Positions 49,596 through 58,472 of a stretch of DNA of 64,000 bases are shown here, in pieces. Source of the stretch: G965232465 sp965276005. Lineage in GTDB: Bacteria; Pseudomonadota; Alphaproteobacteria; JAQWUY01. How positions within the stretch are numbered: the first letter of the stretch is position 1; the number at the start of each line of letters is the position of its first letter. The translations under genes were made by a program, and so were the position numbers. The notes beneath the pieces are model-generated. The model searched no databases and was not told the DNA's origin. It saw nothing but the letters and a program-made list of their open reading frames with translations. The stretch lies in assembly GCA_965276005.1 (NCBI GenBank), contig OZ254962.1:2170001-2234000 (forward strand), given 5' to 3'.

Positions 49596-50429
49596 ATGTA
49601 TTTATCTTATTTACCAAATAAAATATTGTTTTATGTGTTGTTGGCAGTGGTGGCATTTTTTTGTTTGTTTCCATTTTATTATGCTATTGTTTCCAGCTTT
49701 GCCACCGGGCATGATTTATTTAGGGTAAATTATGTGCCTCCCTCTCTGAGTCTTGAAAATTATGTCAATGTGTTTACACAAGGGAATTTTGGCAGGAGTA
49801 TTTTAAACTCTGTTATGATTTCAGCCGCCACAGTTATTGGTGCCATGTTTTTGGCGGTTATTGCTGCATATGCTTTGGCACGGGTACACTTTCGAGGACG
49901 GGGATTATTGTTGTTGACTATTTTGTCAGTGTCCATGTTCCCACCTATGGCAATTTTACCGGGGTTGTTTGAATTGGTACGGGCATTCGGGGTATATGAT
50001 ACCCCATGGGCAATGATTATCAGTTATACCGTCTTTACCCTACCCTTTACCATTTGGGTATTGACCGTATTTGTGAAAAATGTCCCCGTTGAAATTGAGG
50101 AGGCGGCAATTATCGATGGTGCTACGCCGATGCAAATCGTTATCAAGGTGTTTTTACCCTTGTTAAAGCCGGCAATTGTAACAACGGGATTGTTGGCATT
50201 TATTGGTGTTTGGAATGAGTTTTTATTTGTCATGACATTTGTCGTCAGCCCAGAAAACCGTACGGTACCATTGGCAATATCTATGTTCTCAGGCATTGCA
50301 CAACACGAGGTGCCATGGGGGATTATCATGGCGGCATCGGTGGTTGTAACATTGCCATTGGTGGGGTTGGTATTGGTATTCCAGAAGAAAATTGTTTCGG
50401 GATTGGCTGTGGGTGCTGTAAAAGGATAA
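49596..50429 (+). CDS. thuG: Disaccharide ABC transporter permease ThuG-like
   Basis: MalG-class permease of 277 residues, six segments, with EAA loop EEAAIIDGATPMQIVIKVF. The frame is open from 49560, inside thuF, but ATG 49596 follows AAGGAAGAG and begins directly before the first membrane segment. It ends 4 bases before the ATPase gene. Confidence 0.88.
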   Translation: MYLSYLPNKILFYVLLAVVAFFCLFPFYYAIVSSFATGHDLFRVNYVPPSLSLENYVNVFTQGNFGRSILNSVMISAATVIGAMFLAVIAAYALARVHFRGRGLLLLTILSVSMFPPMAILPGLFELVRAFGVYDTPWAMIISYTVFTLPFTIWVLTVFVKNVPVEIEEAAIIDGATPMQIVIKVFLPLLKPAIVTTGLLAFIGVWNEFLFVMTFVVSPENRTVPLAISMFSGIAQHEVPWGIIMAASVVVTLPLVGLVLVFQKKIVSGLAVGAVKG

Positions 50430-50433
50430 AATA

Positions 50434-51444
50434 ATGGCAAAAATAGAATTGAAAAAAATCAGTAAGTGTTTTGGCATATTAGAGGTTATAAAAGACATCG
50501 ACTTAACCATTGAATCTGGTGAATTGATGGTATTTGTAGGACCTTCGGGGTGTGGTAAATCAACACTTCTTCGTATGATTTCGGGCTTGGAAACTATCAC
50601 TGGTGGGGATTTGATTTTTGACGGGGAGCGGATGAATGATATGATGCCTGCCGATCGCAAGGTGGCGATGGTATTCCAATCGTATGCGTTGTATCCACAT
50701 ATGAATGTATACGAAAATATGGCATTCGGTTTGAAGATTAGCAAAAGGCACAGCGAAAAAACCGTACAAGACAGAGTGCATGAAGCCGCCCGGATTTTAC
50801 AAATTGAGGAGTTGCTTGATCGCTTGCCAAAAGAATTATCAGGGGGGCAACGACAACGGGTTGCCATCGGACGGGCGATTACCCGTAAACCTCGAGTGTT
50901 TTTATTAGACGAACCGTTGTCCAATTTAGATGCAGCATTGCGATCTGAAACACGACTGGAAATTGCCAAATTACATGCGGACATAAAAGATGCTACGATG
51001 ATTTATGTAACCCACGACCAAGTGGAGGCAATGACCTTAGCCGATCGAATTTGTGTGTTAAAGGATGGAAGTATTGAGCAGGTAGGATCCCCCAAACAAG
51101 TCTACGAAAAACCTGAATCTGTGTTTGTTGCAGGATTTATTGGCACCCCAAAAATGAACTTTTTTGGCGAGCATTTTGCCCAGCAGTATAAATGCCATAC
51201 CATAGGAATCCGTCCAGAACACATTGTAACAACCACGCAACAGGATGCCATATATACAGGTATGGTAGTCCATCAAGAATATTTGGGATCGGATCATTAT
51301 TTATTTGTCGATATCGATGGTGCAAACACGATTACCGTAAGATATGATCGACAAACAGAAAAGGCAAAAGGCGATACGCTACATTTGCGATTTGACACAA
51401 AATATGTACATCGTTTTGATGAAAATGGTCGCCGTTGTAGCTAA
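50434..51444 (+). CDS. thuK: Disaccharide ABC transporter ATPase ThuK-like (MalK/UgpC class)
   Basis: ATPase of the CUT1 sugar transporter class (336 residues). Walker A is GPSGCGKST (36-44), signature LSGGQRQRVAIGRA (from 135), Walker B LLDEP (157-161), H-loop YVTHDQVEAM. A C-terminal TOBE-type regulatory domain follows (about 235-336). It may also energise the second permease pair at 57576, which has no ATPase of its own nearby; MalK-class ATPases can be shared. Confidence 0.9.
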   Translation: MAKIELKKISKCFGILEVIKDIDLTIESGELMVFVGPSGCGKSTLLRMISGLETITGGDLIFDGERMNDMMPADRKVAMVFQSYALYPHMNVYENMAFGLKISKRHSEKTVQDRVHEAARILQIEELLDRLPKELSGGQRQRVAIGRAITRKPRVFLLDEPLSNLDAALRSETRLEIAKLHADIKDATMIYVTHDQVEAMTLADRICVLKDGSIEQVGSPKQVYEKPESVFVAGFIGTPKMNFFGEHFAQQYKCHTIGIRPEHIVTTTQQDAIYTGMVVHQEYLGSDHYLFVDIDGANTITVRYDRQTEKAKGDTLHLRFDTKYVHRFDENGRRCS

Positions 51445-51470
51445 ATAATATACATGACAGGCAGGAAAAA

Positions 51471-52253
51471 ATGACAATACGCATTTTAATATGGAATGAA
51501 AATATCCACGAACAAAAAAATAAAGTGGCACAAGCCGTATACCCAAGTGGTATCCATAACGCTATCGGTACTTTTTTAAGGAATGAAACAGATATACAAG
51601 TGGAAACCGCCACCTTAGCCGATCGCAACCATGGTATCGATGCTGAACGGCTTAGCAATACCGATGTGTTAATTTGGTGGGGGCATATGGCACATGAAGA
51701 AGTGTCTGACCAAGCTGTCGACTTGGTACAGGATGCTGTTTTATCGGGTATGGGAGCGGTGTTTTTGCACTCGGCCCATTTGTCCAAACCGTTTACCAAA
51801 TTGATGGGAACCGCCTGTAATTTGTATTGGCGTGAAGCGGGTGAGAGGGAGCGCTTGTGGGTGACTTCGCCAAACCATCCGATTACCTATGGTATTGGGC
51901 GATACTTTGACATTGAAATGGAGGAAATGTACGGGGAGCCTTTTGGTATTCCTGAGCCATTAGAAACCGTCTTTCTAAGCTGGTTCGAAGGGGGCGAGGC
52001 GTTTCGTTCGGGGGTCACATACAAACGGGGTGCGGGCAATATATTTTATTTCCGCCCGGGGCATGAAACATACCCTACCTATTATAATGCAGATGTGCAA
52101 AAGGTCATTAAAAATGCCGTCCGTTGGGCATACAATCCGTCCTCTCGTATCGTTGACCCCCGCCAAGTACCAGAATTTCCTGTACAAGATGCTTTGGAAT
52201 CGCTTGTCGCCAAAGGCGAGCGGTTATATGTAGATGATACAAGGATGCTGTGA
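51471..52253 (+). CDS. thuA: ThuA-family sugar utilisation protein
   Basis: ThuA protein (260 residues), glutamine-amidotransferase-like fold. It closely follows the Sinorhizobium protein: IRILIWNENIHEQKNKV, DVLIWWGHMAHEEVSD, NLYWREAGERERLWV, MEEMYGEPFGIPEPLETVFLS and YFRPGHETYPTYYN. ThuA and ThuB act after trehalose-type uptake, on 3-keto-disaccharide formation and turnover. Gene order thuK-thuA-thuB is conserved. Its stop overlaps the possible GTG start of thuB. Confidence 0.92.
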   Translation: MTIRILIWNENIHEQKNKVAQAVYPSGIHNAIGTFLRNETDIQVETATLADRNHGIDAERLSNTDVLIWWGHMAHEEVSDQAVDLVQDAVLSGMGAVFLHSAHLSKPFTKLMGTACNLYWREAGERERLWVTSPNHPITYGIGRYFDIEMEEMYGEPFGIPEPLETVFLSWFEGGEAFRSGVTYKRGAGNIFYFRPGHETYPTYYNADVQKVIKNAVRWAYNPSSRIVDPRQVPEFPVQDALESLVAKGERLYVDDTRML

Positions 52254-52255
52254 TA

Positions 52256-53317
52256 ATGACAACACAAACGGTACGATTGGCAATTGTTGGCACCGGCGGT
52301 ATGGCACGGATGCACGCAGAGGCGTATACAAAAATGGACGGCGTACATTTGGTTGCTGCGGTCGATGTGAATGTGGATAATTTGACAAAATTTTGCACAG
52401 ATTTCAATATTCCCCATCGCTTTTCCAGCGTAGAAGATGCCATTGCATGGGGGGCATTTGATGCGGTGTCAAATGTAACACCTGATAAATTTCACTATGA
52501 GACAACTTTGCCTTTGTTGCGGGCAAACAAGCATGTTTTATGTGAAAAACCTTTGGCAACCCATTATGCCCATGCCCAAGAAATGGCGGACTTGGCAAAT
52601 GCACAGGGGGTTTGCAACGCCGTAAACTTGACCTATCGTCAGGGAAGTGCCTTGCAACACGCCCATAAAATGGTTAAGCAAGGCGTACTTGGCAAAATAC
52701 GCCACTTTGAGGCGTCTTATTTGCAAAGCTGGTTATCGCAACCTGCATGGGGGCAATGGCGTACAGAAGACCAATGGTTGTGGCGGTTGTCTACTGCACA
52801 CGGATCCAAAGGTACTTTGGGCGATATTGGTGTACATATTTTGGACTTTTTATCCTATGTGGCAAACAGCGATATTATCCCGCTGTCGTGTGTGTTAAAA
52901 ACCTATGACAAGGCGGAAAATAATCGAATCGGTTCGTATGTCTTGGATGCCAACGACAGCTTTATTATGACCGTTGCGTTGGATGCAAACAGCCCCTTCG
53001 GCGATGGGGCGGTTGGCACGGTTACCGCAACCCGTTTTGCCGCCGGGCATCACAATGATTTAAGCCTGCGGATTTATGGACAATATGGTGCGTTGGAAGT
53101 TACCGACCGCATGTTTGAGGTGAAATTACGGGCGTGTATTGGTATGGAAAATATGACCAATGCCACATGGGAGGATATTCCATGTGAGGATGTTTTGACC
53201 AATTATCAAGGATTTATTGCGTCTATACGGGGCGAACAAAATAATGTACCAGACTTTAACCGTGGGGCGGTTTTACAAAAGGTTCTGGACGCAACGGAAA
53301 ATATGGCACGGTCATAA
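52256..53317 (+). CDS. thuB: ThuB-type Gfo/Idh/MocA sugar dehydrogenase
   Basis: NAD(P)-dependent oxidoreductase of the Gfo/Idh/MocA family (353 residues from ATG 52256). Nucleotide site is LAIVGTGGMARMHAEAY, family motif CEKPLATHYAHAQEMA, and the helical catalytic segment has GTLGDIGVHILDFL. By position next to thuA it is the ThuB equivalent that oxidises disaccharides to 3-keto forms. A GTG at 52250 is an alternative start; the AAGGA site is 10 bases from the ATG and 4 from the GTG. Confidence 0.88.
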   Translation: MTTQTVRLAIVGTGGMARMHAEAYTKMDGVHLVAAVDVNVDNLTKFCTDFNIPHRFSSVEDAIAWGAFDAVSNVTPDKFHYETTLPLLRANKHVLCEKPLATHYAHAQEMADLANAQGVCNAVNLTYRQGSALQHAHKMVKQGVLGKIRHFEASYLQSWLSQPAWGQWRTEDQWLWRLSTAHGSKGTLGDIGVHILDFLSYVANSDIIPLSCVLKTYDKAENNRIGSYVLDANDSFIMTVALDANSPFGDGAVGTVTATRFAAGHHNDLSLRIYGQYGALEVTDRMFEVKLRACIGMENMTNATWEDIPCEDVLTNYQGFIASIRGEQNNVPDFNRGAVLQKVLDATENMARS

Positions 53318-53343
53318 AAAAAGACTGAGAAAGGAAAAAAATT

Positions 53344-54123
53344 ATGCGTTTAAAAGATAAAGTGATTATTGTAACAGGCTCCAGTCAAGGTGTTGGCCGT
53401 GCGATTGCAGAAGCTATTGTACACCATCGAGGAAAAGTTATTTTACATGGCCGTGATAGACAAAAATTACAAGGCGTTGCCGATGCACTAGGGGCGGAAA
53501 ATGCCGTATGTGTCGCCGGGGATTTGCAGGATATTACCCTGCCTAAAAAATTGGTTGCAATGGCAATCGATACCTTTGGACGACTGGATGGTGTTGTCAA
53601 TAATGCGGGCGTGTCGCCCCGTGAAACCATCGACAATATGACGGCGGAAAACTTTGACTTCATTTTTAACATTAATGTGCGGGCACCTATGTTATTGGTA
53701 CAAGAAGCCGTCAAACACTTTCGCAAAAATGACACAGAATACCCGGGAACGGTTATCAACATTGGATCGATTACAGGATTGGGAGGACTGCCCAAGATTT
53801 GTACATATTCTGTATCCAAAGGTGCGTTGTTGACATTTACCAAAAATGCTGCTATCAGCTTGGCAAGTGATCGCATTCGTGTGAACCAATTGAACTTGGG
53901 GTGGACACACAGTGAGGGGGAACACCAAGCACAACTTGCAGAGGGACAACCAGAAGACTGGTGCGACCACCTGCCCCCTGTACCCTGCCCATGGGGACGC
54001 ATTTGGCGACCAGAAGAAGTGGCAAACCATGTGACGCACTTGTTATCAGACGCAGCGGGACCAATGACAGGCACTTCATATGAATTGGAACAATACCCTC
54101 TGGGTGGGCATAATTTTGGCTAA
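53344..54123 (+). CDS. Classical short-chain dehydrogenase/reductase
   Basis: SDR of 259 residues with TGSSQGVGRA (11-20), NNAG (86-89) and the catalytic triad S142, Y155, K159 (YSVSK). The substrate is not readable; it belongs to the sugar operon, so a keto-sugar or polyol is likely. It lies 26 bases after thuB with GAGAAAGGAAAA as ribosome site. Confidence 0.87.
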   Translation: MRLKDKVIIVTGSSQGVGRAIAEAIVHHRGKVILHGRDRQKLQGVADALGAENAVCVAGDLQDITLPKKLVAMAIDTFGRLDGVVNNAGVSPRETIDNMTAENFDFIFNINVRAPMLLVQEAVKHFRKNDTEYPGTVINIGSITGLGGLPKICTYSVSKGALLTFTKNAAISLASDRIRVNQLNLGWTHSEGEHQAQLAEGQPEDWCDHLPPVPCPWGRIWRPEEVANHVTHLLSDAAGPMTGTSYELEQYPLGGHNFG

Positions 54124-54154
54124 TATGTATATATACAGAAAGGATAGTGAGAAT

Positions 54155-55150
54155 ATGAAATATTACAACATAGAGGGTATCGACACCCCCATATCAGCAA
54201 TGGGATTGGGGACTTTGGTTTTCCACCCAAATTCTGCAGAACGAGATTGTGCCGTACTCAACGCATTTGTCGAACAAGGGGGCACTTATATTGATACGGC
54301 AGAACTGTATGGGGCTGTAATAGAACACGGATATTCTGAAATAGTGATTGGTGAATGGTTGCACGCAAACCCCGGCATACGGGACACATTGGTTGTGTGT
54401 TCCAAAGGGTTGATTCCAGACTCTTGCGAAAAATTTTACCCCGGTGGTGGGGCAAAAATCACCCCCGGATTTATTCACAAATCTATCGAGGGATCCTTAA
54501 ATCGCTTAAAAATCGACCATTTAGACATCTGGATGTTGCACCGTGATGATATGTCCCACCCGGTGGCTCCCTTAGTTGATGCATTAGACGAAGAGGTAAA
54601 GTCTGGGCGTATTAAGGGATATGGAGGCTCAAATTGGACGGTGCCAAGAATTGCAGAAGCGATTGCTTATGCACAGGAAAATGGCAAGGAAGAAATGATG
54701 TCGTCGTCACCAAACTTCTCATTGGCACGACCTAATGAACCGTTTTGGTCTGATACGACAATTACGACCTTGGAAGATGAAAAATGGTATAAGCAACATA
54801 ACTTCTTAGTCGCCGCATGGTCGCCAATTGGACGGGGTTTTTTTGACCGCCCAGACCGTGAAGCTGTCGAAAACGGCATGCCAATAGACACAGAATTACA
54901 CCAACGGGTGTTTCACAACCCAGACAATCTTGAACGCCGCAAGCGGGCGTGGGCATTGGGCGAAGCCAAGTCGATGACCGCTATTGAAATTGCCTTGGCA
55001 TATGCCACCAGTCAAGATTTCCCAGTGATTGCCATCAATGGGGCAGAAACAGTGGATCAGGTGGCTTCGTCCGCACGGGCAACTTCGGTACAGCTGAGTC
55101 AAGCGGAACGAGATTGGCTCGATTTATGTACCGATGAACACCCATTTTAA
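54155..55150 (+). CDS. Aldo/keto reductase
   Basis: TIM-barrel NADPH-dependent reductase of 331 residues with the complete catalytic tetrad: D47 and Y52 (YIDTAELYG), K84 (CSKGL) and H129 (IWMLHRDD). C-terminal cofactor region FPVIAINGAETVDQV. The frame is open from 54080 overlapping the SDR, but ATG 54155 with AAAGGAT upstream is the natural start. In this operon it probably acts on a keto or aldehyde sugar. Confidence 0.88.
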   Translation: MKYYNIEGIDTPISAMGLGTLVFHPNSAERDCAVLNAFVEQGGTYIDTAELYGAVIEHGYSEIVIGEWLHANPGIRDTLVVCSKGLIPDSCEKFYPGGGAKITPGFIHKSIEGSLNRLKIDHLDIWMLHRDDMSHPVAPLVDALDEEVKSGRIKGYGGSNWTVPRIAEAIAYAQENGKEEMMSSSPNFSLARPNEPFWSDTTITTLEDEKWYKQHNFLVAAWSPIGRGFFDRPDREAVENGMPIDTELHQRVFHNPDNLERRKRAWALGEAKSMTAIEIALAYATSQDFPVIAINGAETVDQVASSARATSVQLSQAERDWLDLCTDEHPF

Positions 55151-55193
55151 CACACAATACTTGCATATGTAATATATTATTAAGGAGAGAACT

Positions 55194-56252
55194 ATGAAAT
55201 CACAAATTAAAGGACCCGCTATATTTTTAGCACAATTTGCACAACACGAGGCTCCATTTAATACCCTAAAAGGCATTACAAAATGGGCTGGTGACTTGGG
55301 CTATAAAGGGGTGCAAATCCCGACTTTTGACGGACGGTTGTTCGATGTGCAAACCGCATATGAGAGCCAACAGTACTGTGACGATGTCAAGGGTATCTGT
55401 GCAGATGCAGGCGTGGCAATTACCGAATTGTCTACGCATTTACAGGGGCAATTGGTTGCCGTGCATCCTGCATATGATATTCCTATGGATGCATTTGCAC
55501 CCGATAGCGTAAAACGCAACCCAAAGGCCCGTCAACAATGGGCAGTCGACCAAATGATAAAGGTGGCAAAAATTTCTAACCGTATGGGGCTGGAACGCAG
55601 TGTCTCGTTTACGGGGGCATTGGCGTTCCCGTATGTATACCCATGGCCACAACGCCCAGCGGGGCTCATTGACGAAGCGTTTACAGAGCTTGCAAGACGC
55701 TGGCAACCGATTTTGGATGCATATGAGGATGCGGGGTGTTTCGTGGGATATGAAATTCACCCCGGGGAAGATGTGTTCGACGGGGCAACTTTTGAAATGT
55801 TCCTAGACAAATTAAACGGACACAAGCGGTGTACCATTAACTATGACCCCAGCCACTTTGTGTTACAACAATTGGATTACTTAGAATTTATCGATATTTA
55901 CCACGAACGGATTACATCGTTCCATGTGAAAGATGCAGAATTTAACCCCACTGGTCGTCAAGGGGTGTATTCTGGATACCAAGACTGGGCAAACCGTGCA
56001 GGTCGCTTCCGCTCCGTTGGTGATGGACAGGTTGATTTTAAGAGCATATTCGCCAAATTAACCCACTATGGCTATGATTATTGGGCGGTATTGGAATGGG
56101 AATGCTGTTTGAAGAGTCCACAACAAGGGGCTCGTGAAAGCGTTGATTACATCAACAGCTATTTGATTGAACCCCCTAACTATGCGTTTGATGACTTTGC
56201 CGAAGACGCAGAGAGCGGATCGCAAATTAAAACTTTACTAGGTCTAGAATAA
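55194..56252 (+). CDS. Sugar phosphate isomerase/epimerase-like TIM barrel
   Basis: Xylose-isomerase-like TIM barrel protein of 352 residues. Metal-site motifs are YEIHPGEDVFDG, NYDPSHFVLQQLDY, SFHVKDAEF and AVLEWECC, giving the usual Glu/Asp/His/Glu set. In sugar-oxidation operons such proteins epimerise or isomerise keto-sugars. It is one of the tightly spaced genes downstream of thuB (43 and 24 bases to the neighbours), with AAGGAGAG before the ATG. Confidence 0.85.
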   Translation: MKSQIKGPAIFLAQFAQHEAPFNTLKGITKWAGDLGYKGVQIPTFDGRLFDVQTAYESQQYCDDVKGICADAGVAITELSTHLQGQLVAVHPAYDIPMDAFAPDSVKRNPKARQQWAVDQMIKVAKISNRMGLERSVSFTGALAFPYVYPWPQRPAGLIDEAFTELARRWQPILDAYEDAGCFVGYEIHPGEDVFDGATFEMFLDKLNGHKRCTINYDPSHFVLQQLDYLEFIDIYHERITSFHVKDAEFNPTGRQGVYSGYQDWANRAGRFRSVGDGQVDFKSIFAKLTHYGYDYWAVLEWECCLKSPQQGARESVDYINSYLIEPPNYAFDDFAEDAESGSQIKTLLGLE

Positions 56253-56276
56253 ACTTAATAACAGCAGGAGAAAATT

Positions 56277-57428
56277 ATGTCTGATACTACAATAGCAACC
56301 CCCCCCATTCGCTTAGGTATGGTAGGCGGTGGACAAGGTGCCTTTATCGGTGCTGTACATCGTCTTGCTTTTCGTATGGATGGTCAGTACCAATTGGTGG
56401 CAGGGGCGTTTTCCTCGACCCCAGAAAAATCACTGGCATCTGGTTTGGAACTAGGCATTGAAGAAAGCCGATGTTATCCAGATTTTAAAACCATGGCGAT
56501 TGCAGAAAAAAAACGCCCAGATGGCATTGAGGCAGTGGTCATTGTAACCCCAAATCATATGCACTTTGAACCGATTAAAACTTTCTTAGAAGCCGGTATC
56601 CATGTATTCTGTGATAAACCGATTACCGCCACTTTGGCTGAGGCTGAACAGTTGCAATCGGTTGTTGAAAATGCCTCAGTATATTTTGTTTTAACCCACA
56701 ATTATACGGCGAATCCCTTGATGCGTCAGGCGCGTGCAATGGTACAAAATGGCGACTTGGGCGACATTCGTGTATTACAGGGGGAATATGTACAAGGGTG
56801 GTTATCCACAGAATTCGAAAAGGAAAACAAACAGGCTGCATGGCGTACGGATCCAAAACAAGCAGGTGCTGGTGCCATTGGTGATATTGGGTCGCACACC
56901 TACCAATTGTTGTGCTATGTTTCTGGATTGCATGTGACGGGTTTACACGCCAACCTAACCTCCTTTGTTGCAGGTAGACAGGTGGACGATGATGCCCAAG
57001 TGTTACTAGAATTTTCTAAGGGTGCCAAAGGGATGTTATGGGCAACACAAGTTGTCGAGAGCGGTGAAAATGCCTTAAAAATGCGTATTGCCGGTACCAA
57101 AGGTGCTCTGGAATGGGAACAAGAAAACCCCAATATTATGTGGTTTACCCCAGCGGGCAAGCCAAAACAAGTGTTGACCCGTGCCGGTGCTGGTGCGGAT
57201 GATGCCAGTAATGCGGTTATTCGTACGCCATCTGGACACCCAGAGGGATACTTGGAAGCGTTTGCCAATTTATATAATGATATGGCACCCCTTTTAAAGA
57301 CTGCCCGCAGTGGGAATAAAATGCCTGTACCTGATTATATGCCCGGCTATGGGGACGGTCTTGCGGGGATGCGATTTATTGATGCGTGTATTAAATCTAG
57401 CCAATCAAAACAATGGATTTATTTTTAA
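56277..57428 (+). CDS. Second Gfo/Idh/MocA oxidoreductase
   Basis: NAD(P)-dependent sugar oxidoreductase of 383 residues, distinct from thuB. Nucleotide site GMVGGGQGAFIGAVHR, motif CDKPITATLAEAEQL, and GAIGDIGSHTYQLLCYVSG. Length and the GGGQGAFIG opening match a large subgroup often paired with the preceding TIM-barrel isomerases. It is followed by a 138-base gap with a promoter and leader. Confidence 0.88.
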   Translation: MSDTTIATPPIRLGMVGGGQGAFIGAVHRLAFRMDGQYQLVAGAFSSTPEKSLASGLELGIEESRCYPDFKTMAIAEKKRPDGIEAVVIVTPNHMHFEPIKTFLEAGIHVFCDKPITATLAEAEQLQSVVENASVYFVLTHNYTANPLMRQARAMVQNGDLGDIRVLQGEYVQGWLSTEFEKENKQAAWRTDPKQAGAGAIGDIGSHTYQLLCYVSGLHVTGLHANLTSFVAGRQVDDDAQVLLEFSKGAKGMLWATQVVESGENALKMRIAGTKGALEWEQENPNIMWFTPAGKPKQVLTRAGAGADDASNAVIRTPSGHPEGYLEAFANLYNDMAPLLKTARSGNKMPVPDYMPGYGDGLAGMRFIDACIKSSQSKQWIYF

Positions 57429-57468
57429 GGTATTCTCTTGATATTTAAGTATAGAGCTTATTTTTTTA

Positions 57469-57495
57469 TTGACATATTGCCGTATTGTGTAATAC
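57469..57495 (+). promoter_or_regulatory. Candidate promoter and palindrome before the second permease pair
   Basis: TTGACA (57469-57474) is perfect. The best -10 is TAATAC (57490-57495) at a short 15-base spacing, within the perfect inverted repeat GTATT-GTGT-AATAC (57482-57495); TACAGT at 57493 with an 18-base spacer is an alternative. The palindrome differs from that at the thuE promoter. Confidence 0.45.
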
Positions 57496-57540
57496 AGTTT
57501 ATGCAGTCATTAAGATAATACCTTAAGGAGTAAGGGGAAA

Positions 57541-57588
57541 ATGGACATCTATTTATCAGCTGCAGAGTGTGCGATATGGCGACCCTAG
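57541..57588 (+). CDS. Possible 15-codon leader peptide overlapping the permease start
   Basis: ATG 57541 follows two strong ribosome sites (AAGGAG and AAGGGG) and encodes MDIYLSAAECAIWRP before TAG at 57586-57588. The stop lies just past the ATG of the permease (57576), in another frame. The permease ATG itself has no good ribosome site. This arrangement fits translational coupling through a leader peptide, or a remnant of a lost upstream gene. Confidence 0.4.
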   Translation: MDIYLSAAECAIWRP

Positions 57589-58466
57589 TACAGCGTAGAT
57601 TCGGTTTTTTGACTTCTGATCATCCGTTGCCATGGCTGTTTCCTGCCATTGCTATTTTGGTGGTTTTTGCTTTGTTTCCGTTTTTTTATAGTGTTTGGTT
57701 AAGCTTTCATGAATTTGTACCCCGCAAGCGGACGGTGGCATTTGTCGGTTGGGAAAACTGGGTGACCTTGTGGCAAGATCAACGGGCGTGGGATTCTTTA
57801 AAGTTCACCATGTTGTATAGTGGGGTCGGTTTGTCTATTCAGGTGGTGTTGGGCATGGGCATTGCTTTGTTGTTGGATACGGACGAGACCGGTTTCGGTA
57901 TCTTGCGGGCGTTGTTGACGCTTACGCTGGTGGTGCCGCCGGCTATTGCAGGTATGATGTTTTTGTTATTAGAAGACGCACAGTTTGGTTTCTTTACATG
58001 GGTTTTAAAGGGTATGGGGCTGTTGCAAAAGGGGTCGATTTTAGGCGATCCGACTATGGCGTTTTGGGGGGTGATGATTGCCGATGTATGGCAATGGACA
58101 CCGTTTATGGTGCTGATTTTTATTGCCGGTTTGCGGGCATTACCCCGTGACCCGTTTGAAGCGGCATCTATTGATGGGGCGTCCGCATGGCAAACTTTTA
58201 AACGCTTAACTTTGCCGATGATGGGCAAGACCATTGGTATTGCCGTGCTTATTCGAGGTATCGATTTGTTCCGTACATTTGATTATGTGTTTGTGATGAC
58301 GGCGGGCGGACCCGGCACATCTACATATACCCTAAGCCTATATGCGTGGAAACAAACTTTTAGTTTTGTCAAATGGGGGTATGGGGCGACGATTAGTTTA
58401 CTCAGCCTGTTTGTCATCTTGATTATCGCTAATATTTTTGTATCTGTTACTAAAATGAAATGGTAG
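57576..58466 (+). CDS. Sugar ABC transporter permease, second pair, MalF class
   Basis: Permease of 296 residues from ATG 57576 (a GTG at 57567 is possible), about six segments. EAA loop FEAASIDGASAWQTFKRLTLP (split: FEAASIDGASA, WQTFKRLTLP). C-terminal region has FVMTAGGPGTSTYTL, typical of CUT1 permeases. It is not closely similar to thuF. No binding protein or ATPase accompanies this pair in the window; ThuK could serve. It ends 6 bases before its partner. Confidence 0.87.
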   Translation: MATLVQRRFGFLTSDHPLPWLFPAIAILVVFALFPFFYSVWLSFHEFVPRKRTVAFVGWENWVTLWQDQRAWDSLKFTMLYSGVGLSIQVVLGMGIALLLDTDETGFGILRALLTLTLVVPPAIAGMMFLLLEDAQFGFFTWVLKGMGLLQKGSILGDPTMAFWGVMIADVWQWTPFMVLIFIAGLRALPRDPFEAASIDGASAWQTFKRLTLPMMGKTIGIAVLIRGIDLFRTFDYVFVMTAGGPGTSTYTLSLYAWKQTFSFVKWGYGATISLLSLFVILIIANIFVSVTKMKW

Positions 58467-58472
58467 GATTCT

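Noticed and set aside
50289..50984. Minus-strand 231-codon frame over thuG and thuK
   Set aside because: Antisense to well-conserved ABC transporter genes.
53385..54074. Minus-strand 229-codon frame inside the SDR gene
   Set aside because: Antisense shadow; the SDR has a full catalytic triad and tight operon spacing.
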